Below the pieces are notes generated by a model, which was given only the letters and a program-made list of their open reading frames with translations, was not told where the DNA came from and did no database searches. Positions 7,963-18,537 of a DNA stretch of 33,804 nucleotides are shown here, in pieces. Location: the NCBI GenBank assembly GCA_022827045.1, contig JAJDTQ010000215.1:1-33804 (forward strand), in the 5' to 3' direction. This DNA comes from Candidatus Binatia bacterium. Lineage in GTDB: Bacteria > Desulfobacterota_B > Binatia > UBA9968 > JAJDTQ01. Position 1 is the stretch's first letter. Each line of letters opens with the position of its first letter. The position numbers and the translations under genes were made by a program.

Positions 7963-8970
7963 GTGACACAGGCTCGGTCGGACGCGGGCGGGAAACGGCC
8001 CGGCACGACAAATGCGCTGTACCGCGCGTTGGCGCTGTCATTGGCCGCGACCACGTTCGTTTACCTTTTCAACAACTATCTCGACTTCTGGCAGAACTGG
8101 CCCGGCGCGGTGGGCATGTTCGGCGATGCGCCGCTTGGCGGGACCGCGCTACTCCAGGCATGGGTGCAACTCGCCAGCTATTTCCTGGCGGTGGTCGCCG
8201 TCGTCATTATCGCCCTCAGGACCCGGGATCGGCCGTTCGCGTCGGACGCCGCGCTGCTCAGCTCCGTCACCGCCTACATCATCTCCACGGCCTTCTGGGC
8301 GGTGTTCCTCATCGGCATCGTCGACGGCGTGATCTCGTTCCTGCGCGTGGAAGGGCTGTTGCCGCCGGTGTTCGGCGAGACCCTGGCCCAGCGGCTGGGG
8401 GTGTCGAGCTTCCGCGGCGCCTACGTGCATTTCCCACTCATACTGGTGGCGGCGGTGGTGGCCTGCTTCCGGCGGGGTATCGACTTCATCTGGCTCGCGT
8501 TGCTGGTGGTGGTGGCCGAGTTCCAGATCGTCATCGCCCGCTTCATCTTCTCCTATGAGCAGGCCTTCATGGGGGACCTGGTCCGTTTCTGGTACGCCGC
8601 GCTGTTCCTGTTCGCCAGCGCCCACACCCTGGTGGCCGAGGGCCACGTCCGTGTGGACGTGCTGTTCACGCACTTCACCGACAAGCGCAAGGCTCTGGTC
8701 AACGCCTGGGGCTCCCTGGTGCTGGGCGTGCCGCTGTGCTGGACGATCCTCGGCGTGGGCATGGCGGGAAAGGCATCGGTCATCAACAGCCCGTTGCTCT
8801 ATTTCGAGACGACACAGAGCGGGTTCGGCCTCTACGTCAAGTACCTCATGGCGGGATTCCTCGCCGTGTACGCCGTGTCCATGATGACGCAGTTCCTGGC
8901 GTACTTCCTGGACAGCATGGCGATCCTGCGCGGACAGGCCGCGACGTATCCGAAACCTGAAGCCTCCTGA
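7963..8970 (+). CDS. TRAP transporter small permease subunit, enlarged (DctQ family)
   Basis: This 335-aa membrane protein pairs with the DctM protein in the TRAP complex. About eight hydrophobic segments are visible. The C-terminal four (residues ~165-330) match the usual four-helix DctQ scaffold, with GHVRVDVLF after a helix as in many DctQ proteins. Standard DctQ is ~160-200 aa, so roughly 150 N-terminal residues with four extra membrane segments are additional. The GTG start at 7963 lies after the intercistronic hairpin. Only 3 nt separate its stop from the dctM start, implying translational coupling. Assignment rests on context plus the hydropathy pattern. Confidence 0.8.
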   Translation: MTQARSDAGGKRPGTTNALYRALALSLAATTFVYLFNNYLDFWQNWPGAVGMFGDAPLGGTALLQAWVQLASYFLAVVAVVIIALRTRDRPFASDAALLSSVTAYIISTAFWAVFLIGIVDGVISFLRVEGLLPPVFGETLAQRLGVSSFRGAYVHFPLILVAAVVACFRRGIDFIWLALLVVVAEFQIVIARFIFSYEQAFMGDLVRFWYAALFLFASAHTLVAEGHVRVDVLFTHFTDKRKALVNAWGSLVLGVPLCWTILGVGMAGKASVINSPLLYFETTQSGFGLYVKYLMAGFLAVYAVSMMTQFLAYFLDSMAILRGQAATYPKPEAS

Positions 8971-8973
8971 CCC

Positions 8974-11631
<2,658 letters not shown>

Positions 11632-11680
11632 ACGAAGGACTCGGCACCCAGCCACGAAGATGCCAGTGAAGTCGCGAATC

Positions 11681-11708
11681 CGTCATTCCCGCGAAGGCGG
11701 GAATCCAG
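11681..11708. repeat. REP-like palindrome (CGTCATTCCCGC...GCGGGAATCCAG)
   Basis: ATTCCCGC (11685-11692) pairs perfectly with GCGGGAAT (11697-11704) around a GAAG loop. This unit is a very common dispersed palindrome of bacterial genomes, comparable to the Neisseria dRS3 core ATTCCC-N8-GGGAAT. It lies inside the first codons of the longest helicase reading frame and indicates that those codons are not protein-coding. Confidence 0.85.
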
Positions 11709-11710
11709 GG

Positions 11711-14700
11711 GTGGTGGAGGAGAGTCCCTTCGGCTCGAATTGCATTGCGCTGGACCTGGAGGTCGGCAAGGATGATGGGGTCATCCACGCGTTCGGCGCG
11801 GTCCGGCCAAATGCCGCCAAACCTTGTATCTATTCGCACGGCGCCTTGGACGCGGCGCTCGACACGCTCGATGACTTCGCGGACGGCGCCTCCTTCATCC
11901 TCGGCCACAACCTCATAGCTTTCGACTTGCCCCACTTGGCCAAGGCGAAGCCCAGACTGCGGCTGCTCCGGCTTCCCGTGGTGGACACGCTGCGGTTGAG
12001 CCCGCTGGCCTTTCCCCGCAATCCCTATCATCATCTCGTCAAGCACTATCAGGACGGCGGGCTCCGGCGAAGGCAGTTGAACGATCCGGAGTTGGACGCC
12101 CGTCTGGCGCTGGAGGTGTTCGGCGACCAACGCGAAGAGCTGGCCAAGGCCGAACCCGATCTCCTTGCAGCGTGGCACTGGCTCACCACGCCGGAGCCGG
12201 AAGTCAAAGACCGCGCCCTCGACGCTCTTTTCTCGGAGATTCGTTGCGCAAGGCGGCCCACGGACGCCGAAGGACGCGCGGCTATCCGGGGGCGGCTGGA
12301 AGGGGCAGGCTGCGCCGTCCAAGCACAGGAGGTAGCTCCAGACGCCCCAACGCAGGAGCTGGCTGCAGACGCCCAAGCGCGCTGGGCTTTGGCCTATGCG
12401 CTGGCGTGGCTGTCCGTGGCCGGCGGCAATTCGGTGATGCCGCCCTGGGTACGCCACCAGTTCCCGGAGGCCGGACGGCTGGTGCGCCGGTTGCGAGATA
12501 CCGCGTGCACGGACGCCGCTTGCGGCTGGTGCCGGCAGCGGCACGACGCCCGCAGGGAGCTCACCCGCTGGTTCGGCTTCGACGACTTCCGCCCCGAGCC
12601 AGTGGACGGCAACGGACGCCCGATGCAGCAAACGATCGTCGAGGCGGCGATGGCGGGACAACACGTGCTCGGAATCCTGCCTACGGGCACGGGGAAGTCG
12701 CTGTGCTACCAGATCCCGGCGCTGTCGCGTTACGACAAGACCGGCGCGCTGACCGTGGTGATCTCACCGCTGGTGGCGCTCATGGCGGACCAGGTGGCGG
12801 GGCTGGAAGCGCGTGGCATCGGCTGCTGCGTGGCGGTCAACGGGCTGCTGTCGATGCCCGAGCGCGCCGACGCTCTCGACCGGGTGCGGCTGGGACAAAC
12901 GGGTATCCTGCTTGTCTCTCCCGAGCAGCTCCGGTCACCTTCGCTACGCCGCGCCCTGAGCCAGCGGGAGATCGGCGCCTGGGTGCTGGACGAGGCTCAT
13001 TGTCTGTCGCGGTGGGGCCACGACTTCCGGCCCGACTACCTCTACGTGGGCCGTTTCATCCGGGAGAAGGCCGCGGACGGCCATGCGCCGCCGGTGCTGT
13101 GTCTCACCGCTACCGCCAAGCCGGACGTAGTGGAGGACATCACCCGCCACTTCCGGGATCGGCTCGGCATCGAGCTGGAGGTCGTCAACGGCGGCGTGGA
13201 ACGAGCCAATCTCACCTTCGAGGTCATGCCGACATCGGAGAGCGAGAAGTTCGCCCACATCCATCAGGTGTTGGAGTCGCACTTGCCGCCGCATGCCGCC
13301 GGCGGCACCATCATCTACTGCGCCACGCGCCGGCAGAGCGAGGAGGTGGCGGAATTTCTTCAACTGAAAGGCGTGGCCGCGGAACATTTCCACGCCGGAC
13401 TGCCGCCCGAGACCAAGAAAGACGTGCAGCAACGTTTCATTGATGGCGAACTGCGCGCCATCGCCGCCACCAACGCCTTCGGCATGGGCATCGACAAGCC
13501 TGACGTGCGGCTGGTGGTCCACGCCGACATCCCCAGCTCGCTGGAGAACTACCTCCAGGAGGCTGGCCGTGCCGGCCGGGACCGGGATGCCGCGCGCTGC
13601 GTGTTGTTCTACGCGGCGGACGACGTGGAGCGGCAGTTCGGCATGTCGGCGCGGTCGCGCCTGACCCGGGCGGAGATCCACAGCATCCTGCGGGCACTGC
13701 GCAACCTGGACCGGAAGAAGCGCCTGGACGGCGAGGTCGTAGCCACCGCGGGAGAGATCCTCGGCGAGGACGATGAGCAGGTGTTCGAACGCGACTCCGC
13801 CACCGACGACACCCGCGTGCGCACCGCCGTCGCCTGGCTGGAGGAGGCGAAGCTGCTGACGCGGGAGGAAAACCGCGTGCAGGTGTTCCCGTCGTCGCTG
13901 CGGGTGCGGTCGGCGGAGGAAGTCCGCGAGCGCCTCCGGCAGGCACACATTACGGACGACTATCGCGGCCGGTTGGAATGCGTGGCCGCGGCGTTGATCG
14001 ACGCGAGGCCGGACGAGGGACTCAGCACCGACGACCTGATGGTAGTGGCCGGGCTCAGTCCCGAAGGCGTGCGCCACGCGCTCTACGACCTGGAGCGCCT
14101 AGGCATCGCCAGCAACGACACGGCATTGACCGCGTTCGTCCACACCGGTGTGGAGCGCTCTTCCTCAAGGCGTCTGGGAGCTGCCGCCGAACTGGAAACC
14201 GCTCTGATCCGGCACATGCGTGAGGCGGCACCGGACCTGGGCATGGGCGACACATCCACGCTGCACTTGCGCGTGGCCGCGCAGGTGCTGCGGGACCAGG
14301 GCCTTGATGACGCGTTGCCGGAACGGCTGTGGCGCATCGTCCGTGGCATTGCCTACGACGGCCGCGGCGAGGACGGCGCGGCCGGCAGCCTGACGGTGCG
14401 CAAGCTCGACGCGGAGACCGTGCGTGTGACACTTAACCGCCAATGGGACCCGCTGGAAAGCACCGCGCGTATCCGGCGGCAGGCGGCTGGGCGCCTGCTG
14501 GAGCATCTGCTGGCCTGCCTGCCGTCCGGGGCTCGCGGCACGGATCTCCTGGCCGATACCACGCTGGGGAAGCTCACCCAGGCCATGGAAGTCGACCTGG
14601 AGATCAAGAGCAGGATACGTAACCCCGCCAAGCTGCTTGACCGCGCCCTCCTGTGGCTGCACGAACTGGCAGTGATCCGCCTCAACAAGGGGCTTGCGGT

Positions 14701-16867
14701 ATTCCGGCCGGCCATGACCATACGGCTGAAGCAGGACCGGCACATCTTCACCAACGCCGACTTCGAACCCCTCGCGCTCCACTACAAGGGACAGGTCCTG
14801 CAGATCCACGTGATCGTGGAGTTCGCCGAGCGCGGGCTGAAGGCCGTGGCCGAGGCGACCCGGCTGGCGATGGACTACTTCGCCCTCAAGCAGGAAGAGT
14901 TCCTGCGCCGCTGGCTGCCCGAACGCAACCGCGAGATCAGCCGGCAGACGACGCCCGCATCCTGGCACGCCATAGTCGAGACCCTCGGGAACCCGGTGCA
15001 GCAACGCATCGTCGCCGACGACCGGGAGCAGACCAACGTGCTGGTGCTCGCCGGCCCGGGGTCGGGCAAGACCCGCGTTTTGGTCCATCGCATCGCCTAC
15101 CTCATCCGGGTGCGGCGCGAGAACCCTCGCGGCATCCTGGCGCTGGCGTACAACCGGCATGCCGCCGTGGACATCCGCCACCGGCTCGGGGAGCTGATCG
15201 GCGACGACGCCAAGGGCGTCACCGTGCTCACCTGCCACGCCATGGCCATGCGCCTAGCGGGCGCGACCTTCATGGCGAACGCTGAACGTCCGGACGACGA
15301 AACGTTCCGGGAGGTCATGCGGCGCGCAACCGACCTGCTGCGCGGCCAGGGGCTCCCGCCGGAAGACGCGGACGAGCAGCGTGCACGCCTGCTGTCGGGG
15401 TTCCGCTGGATCCTGGTGGACGAGTACCAGGACATCGCCGCGGACCAGTACGAGCTGATCTCCGCGCTGGCCGGTCGCACCCTCGAGGAAGACGCCGGTA
15501 AGCTCACAGTGTTCGCCGTGGGAGACGACGACCAGAACATCTACGCCTTCAACGGCGCCTCGGTGGAGTTCATCCGCCGCTTCGAGGAGGACTACGGGCC
15601 GAGGCCCGTCCACCTAGTGGAGAACTACCGCTCCACCGCCTACATCGTCGACGCGGCCAACGCCGTCATCGAGCCGGCGCGCGCACGGATGAAGGTCCAA
15701 CACCCCATCCGCGTCAACGCCGCGCGCGGCAAGGACGCCCCGGGCGGAACGGGGCAGGAGCTGGACCCGGTGGGCGGGGGACGCGTGCAGGTCCTGCCCG
15801 TGCCGCGGGATCCGGTGGCCCAGGCGCGGGTCGTCATGGCGGAGTTGCAGCGACTGCGGGAGTTGCGGCAACTGCCAACCCGGGCCCCCGTCTGGGACTG
15901 GGCGCGGTGCGCCGTAATCGCGCGCGAGTGGAGCTATCTGGTTCCGGTGCGCGCGTTCTGCGAGCATCACGGCATTCCCGTCCAGATGGGCAACGAGGAC
16001 ATCCCCGGCTTCTGGCGGCTACGCGAGACCCGGAATTTCGTCGAATGGTTGCGAGGTCGGGACTCCGGTCTCGTGGACGGCGCCGCTTTGAGTGACTGGG
16101 CGGAAACGCAATCGCCTGATCCCTGGCACGAGCTGTTGCGTCAGGCCATCGACGAACACGCGCTGGAAAGCGGCGGCGGCGAAACTACCGTCGACCACTT
16201 TATCGAGTGGCTGGCGGAGTGGGGCCGGGAGATCCGCCGGCGCCAACGCGGCCTCCTGCTGCTCACCGCGCACCGCGCCAAGGGCCTCGAGTTCGACCAC
16301 GTGGTCGTGCTCGACGGCGGTTGGGGGCGCGTCGGCCGCGGCGAGGATCCCGACGCACCGCGGCGGTTGTACTACGTGGCCATGACGCGGGCTCGCGAGA
16401 CCCTGGCACTGGCACGTTTCGAGTCGGATCACCCGGTCCAGGACGCACTTCTCGATCAAGGGTTGGTGCTGCACAGACAAGCAAAGGATCTCTCGCCCCA
16501 CCCGCCCGTACTCCAATACCGCCACGTCCAGCCCAGTCTCCGGGACGTGGACTTGGGCTTTGCCGGACGCCATGTTGCCTACCATCCAACGCACCGGGCC
16601 ATTGCCGCTTTATCGCCCGGCCACCCCCTCGAAACACGCGTCCTGAACGGAGGGCGCTGGGAGCTGCTGGACAGCAACGGTGTGGTGGTAGGACGCCTCG
16701 CTGCCAGCTTCGCACCGCCGCCCGGCATGCGTTGCCGGTCTGCCGCGGTGCTGGCCATCATGGCGTGGAACCGCGAGATATCGGATCCCAAGTACCACCA
16801 CATGATCAACTGCAAGTCCTGGGAAGTAGTGGTGCCGGAGCTGGTGTTCGAGCCGGTAGAAGGCTGA
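11711..16867 (+). CDS. Giant fusion helicase: DEDD exonuclease + RecQ (SF2) + UvrD-like (SF1)
   Basis: About 1,718 aa (numbered below from the ATG at 11660, which would give 1,735). Residues ~28-165 resemble a DnaQ/DEDD 3'-5' exonuclease: ALDLEV, GHNLIAFDLPHL, DTLRLSPL, DPELDARLALEVF. A RecQ helicase follows: PTGTGKSLCYQ (~340), SPLVALMADQV, DEAHC (~443), LTATAKPDV, QEAGRAGRDRD (~635). After ~450 residues without a clear motif comes a UvrD/Rep helicase: AGPGSGKTR (~1131), VDEYQD (~1253), VGDDDQNIYAFNG, VENYRST, HRAKGLEFDHVVVLDGG (~1537), YVAMTRARE. A DNA-repair or phage-defence role is inference. The ATG at 11660 precedes a REP palindrome, so GTG 11711 or 11714 is the more likely start. Confidence 0.9.
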   Translation: MVEESPFGSNCIALDLEVGKDDGVIHAFGAVRPNAAKPCIYSHGALDAALDTLDDFADGASFILGHNLIAFDLPHLAKAKPRLRLLRLPVVDTLRLSPLAFPRNPYHHLVKHYQDGGLRRRQLNDPELDARLALEVFGDQREELAKAEPDLLAAWHWLTTPEPEVKDRALDALFSEIRCARRPTDAEGRAAIRGRLEGAGCAVQAQEVAPDAPTQELAADAQARWALAYALAWLSVAGGNSVMPPWVRHQFPEAGRLVRRLRDTACTDAACGWCRQRHDARRELTRWFGFDDFRPEPVDGNGRPMQQTIVEAAMAGQHVLGILPTGTGKSLCYQIPALSRYDKTGALTVVISPLVALMADQVAGLEARGIGCCVAVNGLLSMPERADALDRVRLGQTGILLVSPEQLRSPSLRRALSQREIGAWVLDEAHCLSRWGHDFRPDYLYVGRFIREKAADGHAPPVLCLTATAKPDVVEDITRHFRDRLGIELEVVNGGVERANLTFEVMPTSESEKFAHIHQVLESHLPPHAAGGTIIYCATRRQSEEVAEFLQLKGVAAEHFHAGLPPETKKDVQQRFIDGELRAIAATNAFGMGIDKPDVRLVVHADIPSSLENYLQEAGRAGRDRDAARCVLFYAADDVERQFGMSARSRLTRAEIHSILRALRNLDRKKRLDGEVVATAGEILGEDDEQVFERDSATDDTRVRTAVAWLEEAKLLTREENRVQVFPSSLRVRSAEEVRERLRQAHITDDYRGRLECVAAALIDARPDEGLSTDDLMVVAGLSPEGVRHALYDLERLGIASNDTALTAFVHTGVERSSSRRLGAAAELETALIRHMREAAPDLGMGDTSTLHLRVAAQVLRDQGLDDALPERLWRIVRGIAYDGRGEDGAAGSLTVRKLDAETVRVTLNRQWDPLESTARIRRQAAGRLLEHLLACLPSGARGTDLLADTTLGKLTQAMEVDLEIKSRIRNPAKLLDRALLWLHELAVIRLNKGLAVFRPAMTIRLKQDRHIFTNADFEPLALHYKGQVLQIHVIVEFAERGLKAVAEATRLAMDYFALKQEEFLRRWLPERNREISRQTTPASWHAIVETLGNPVQQRIVADDREQTNVLVLAGPGSGKTRVLVHRIAYLIRVRRENPRGILALAYNRHAAVDIRHRLGELIGDDAKGVTVLTCHAMAMRLAGATFMANAERPDDETFREVMRRATDLLRGQGLPPEDADEQRARLLSGFRWILVDEYQDIAADQYELISALAGRTLEEDAGKLTVFAVGDDDQNIYAFNGASVEFIRRFEEDYGPRPVHLVENYRSTAYIVDAANAVIEPARARMKVQHPIRVNAARGKDAPGGTGQELDPVGGGRVQVLPVPRDPVAQARVVMAELQRLRELRQLPTRAPVWDWARCAVIAREWSYLVPVRAFCEHHGIPVQMGNEDIPGFWRLRETRNFVEWLRGRDSGLVDGAALSDWAETQSPDPWHELLRQAIDEHALESGGGETTVDHFIEWLAEWGREIRRRQRGLLLLTAHRAKGLEFDHVVVLDGGWGRVGRGEDPDAPRRLYYVAMTRARETLALARFESDHPVQDALLDQGLVLHRQAKDLSPHPPVLQYRHVQPSLRDVDLGFAGRHVAYHPTHRAIAALSPGHPLETRVLNGGRWELLDSNGVVVGRLAASFAPPPGMRCRSAAVLAIMAWNREISDPKYHHMINCKSWEVVVPELVFEPVEG

Positions 16868-16949
16868 GCACCGCCTCCCTTAAACATCCGTTGCGGAGAA
16901 CTGAACCGACTGGCAAGGTTACCCATATCTTTGAACGCGGGTAGACAAA

Positions 16950-17195
16950 ATGAAGATAACCATCGAGATATCCGACGAGCTTGCCAGGGCGGCGAAAACG
17001 TATGCGGCGCGACACAACATGACGCTGAGGTCGCTCGTGGAACGCGGATTGCGTGAGGTCATGGGCTTGGACCGACAGCAGGCCGGCTTCCAGTTGAAAG
17101 ATGCGCGCGTCAGCGGCAAGGGGTTACAGACCGAATTCCGTGACGCCGACTGGTCCCGCATCAGGGAGGCGGTGTACAAGGGCCGGGGAAGTTGA
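16950..17195 (+). CDS. VapB-family antitoxin (DUF2191-like), without a VapC partner
   Basis: The 81-aa protein opens with a ribbon-helix-helix-like MKITIEISDELARAAKTYAA followed by MTLRSLVERGLREVM. It then shows the C-terminal toxin-contact pattern of this VapB group, FQLKDARVSGKGLQ...FRDADWSRIREAVYKGRG. In known loci such an antitoxin is followed at once by a PIN-domain VapC that starts near MIAVDTN. Here the stop TGA (17193-17195) overlaps the TTG start of a sodium channel gene instead, and no PIN domain lies in any frame downstream. It may be an orphan antitoxin or a transcriptional repressor of the channel. It lies 82 bp after the helicase gene, possibly in the same transcript. Confidence 0.85.
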   Translation: MKITIEISDELARAAKTYAARHNMTLRSLVERGLREVMGLDRQQAGFQLKDARVSGKGLQTEFRDADWSRIREAVYKGRGS

Positions 17196-17989
17196 TCGCG
17201 ACCGACCGTATCCGCTCATTTGTAGAGCACCGTGCGACACAACGCTGGATCACGATCCTGATCGTGCTGAACGCCCTGGTGCTGGCGCTGGAGACTAGTC
17301 CGGCGGCCATGGCGGCAGCCGGGAGCTTCCTCAAGCTCGCCGACCGGGTGATCCTGGCGATCTTCGTGGTGGAGATCCTGCTCAAGGTGGTGGGACAGCG
17401 CCGCGATTTCGTCCGGGACGCCTGGAACCACTTCGACACCATCGTGGTCACCATCGCGCTCATTCCGGCCACCGAGTTCCTCTCGGTGATGCGGGCGCTC
17501 AGGATCCTGCGGGTCTTCCGGCTGATCTCCGCCGTACCCTCCATGCGGCGCGTGGTCGGCGCGCTGCTCCACGCGGTGCCGGGCATGGGCTCGGTGGTGA
17601 TGCTGCTCCTGGTAATCTACTTCGTGTTCTCGGTGATGGCCACCAACCTGTTCGCCGACCGTTTCCCGGACTGGTTCGGCACCATCGGCAGCTCGGCCTA
17701 TACCCTGTTCCAGATCATGACCCTGGAGAGCTGGTCCATGGGCATCGTGCGCCCGGTGATGCAGGTGTTCCCATATGCCTGGCTCTTCTTCGTACCGTTC
17801 ATCCTGATCACGTCGTTCGCCGTCTTGAACCTGTTCATCGGCATCATCGTCGACGCAATGCAGACCCACGGGCATGGAGAGGGCGCAAGCGAGCTATCTT
17901 CGCGGTCCAGCTCCGAGCCGACCCTCGCGGACCTGCAAATCGAGATTCGCAGGCTGCGGGACGAACTGGCTGAATTGAAGCGGAGCTAG
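17192..17989 (+). CDS. Bacterial voltage-gated sodium channel (NavAb/NaChBac type)
   Basis: The 265-aa, six-helix single-repeat channel forms a homotetramer in the inner membrane. S4 carries four arginines three apart, RALRILRVFRL (~102-112), then AVPSMRR, a strong match to the NavAb voltage sensor. The pore loop holds TLESWSM (177-183), the selectivity filter of BacNav channels. S6 ends FIGIIVDAMQ, and the tail LADLQIEIRRLRDELAELK is the C-terminal coiled coil that assembles the tetramer. Length is almost that of NavAb (267). The TTG start overlaps the VapB stop by 4 nt, so translation is coupled. The TAG stop (17987-17989) is inside the terminal CTAG of a MITE. Its role is unknown: Na+ entry for motility or pH control, or a defence effector. 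Confidence 0.95.
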   Translation: MIATDRIRSFVEHRATQRWITILIVLNALVLALETSPAAMAAAGSFLKLADRVILAIFVVEILLKVVGQRRDFVRDAWNHFDTIVVTIALIPATEFLSVMRALRILRVFRLISAVPSMRRVVGALLHAVPGMGSVVMLLLVIYFVFSVMATNLFADRFPDWFGTIGSSAYTLFQIMTLESWSMGIVRPVMQVFPYAWLFFVPFILITSFAVLNLFIGIIVDAMQTHGHGEGASELSSRSSSEPTLADLQIEIRRLRDELAELKRS

Positions 17990-18150
17990 TGTCCTGTCTG
18001 GTTAAATCGCACCATAAGATGCGCAGGATTTTTCGTCGTCGGCAAGGCGCGATGACGAGCAGTGACGGGCACCACGCGAGGAAGAGCAACGCAGCCGACG
18101 GCGAAAAAGACCAGCAGATTATGGTGCGATTTAACCAGACAGGACACTAG
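17986..18150. mobile_element. MITE copy A, intact, 165 bp
   Basis: Perfect 32-bp terminal inverted repeats (17986-18017 and 18119-18150) begin CTAGTGTCCTGTCTGGTTAA. Inside, the arms continue to pair imperfectly (GGATTTTTCGTCGTCGGC against GGTCTTTTTCGCCGTCGG), so the whole unit can fold back as one long hairpin. There is no transposase gene. The same 165-bp length recurs at 26982-27146. The terminal CTAG may be the target duplication of a CTAG-specific (YTAR-type) transposase; this is inference. The left end supplies the stop codon of the sodium channel gene, and the right end lies 87 bp before relB. Confidence 0.92.
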
Positions 18151-18165
18151 CCAAGAAGGCACCGG

Positions 18166-18215
18166 TTGAGATTTCTCCCTGGCCGCTTGCGTATCTCAAT
18201 TGAGATGCGTAGATT
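18166..18215 (+). promoter_or_regulatory. Promoter-operator of the relBE-type operon
   Basis: A perfect 14-bp palindrome, ATCTCAATTGAGAT (18193-18206), sits exactly in the 17-nt spacer between TTGCGT (18187-18192, -35-like) and TAGATT (18210-18215, -10-like). An extra half-site TTGAGAT lies at 18166-18172. Binding of the ribbon-helix-helix RelB here would block RNA polymerase, the usual autoregulation. AAAGGAG (18224-18230) precedes the ATG at 18238. The promoter boxes are inferred; the palindrome is directly seen. Confidence 0.6.
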
Positions 18216-18237
18216 GGTTCAATGAAAGGAGCAGCCA

Positions 18238-18537
18238 ATGGCAGCCCACACGTCAATGGTTCATGTCCGGGTGGATAATCAACTGAAAAGCAAAGCTGCC
18301 GACACTCTGGCTGGTGTCGGCCTGACGCTTTCGGATGCTGTGCGCATTCTCCTGACCCGTGTTGCGGCAGAGGGTGGCTTGCCTGCCGGCCTCACCGCAG
18401 ATCCCGAAGCCCACGACAGATGGTTCCGGGCCAAGGTGCGTGAAGCCTTGGACGATACGCGCCCTGCGATTCCCCACGAGCAGGCCATGGACAGAGCCCA
18501 GGCGCTGATTGACGGAAAGCGACGTGCGCGGTCTTGA
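18238..18537 (+). CDS. relB: RelB/DinJ-family antitoxin
   Basis: The 99-aa protein has the RelB/DinJ ribbon-helix-helix start: MVHVRVDNQLKSKAADTLAGVGLTLSDAVRILLTRV with the typical GLTLSDAVRI turn, then an extended toxin-binding tail (AHDRWFRAKVREALDD, PHEQAMDRAQALI). It neutralises the RelE-type toxin encoded next and represses the operon through the palindrome upstream. Its 3' end overlaps the toxin gene by 14 nt. Complete and normal in length. Confidence 0.9.
   Translation: MAAHTSMVHVRVDNQLKSKAADTLAGVGLTLSDAVRILLTRVAAEGGLPAGLTADPEAHDRWFRAKVREALDDTRPAIPHEQAMDRAQALIDGKRRARS

Noticed and set aside
17192..17300. A truncated vapC toxin gene downstream of vapB
   Set aside because: Only the first five codons resemble VapC. 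No PIN-domain acidic motif follows in any frame, so no vapC pseudogene is annotated.
17986..18150. Conserved peptide LFLAW-P-LLVIAPCRR in every MITE copy
   Set aside because: The frame is shared because the DNA repeat is shared. It has no consistent ribosome site or stop, so I treat it as non-coding.
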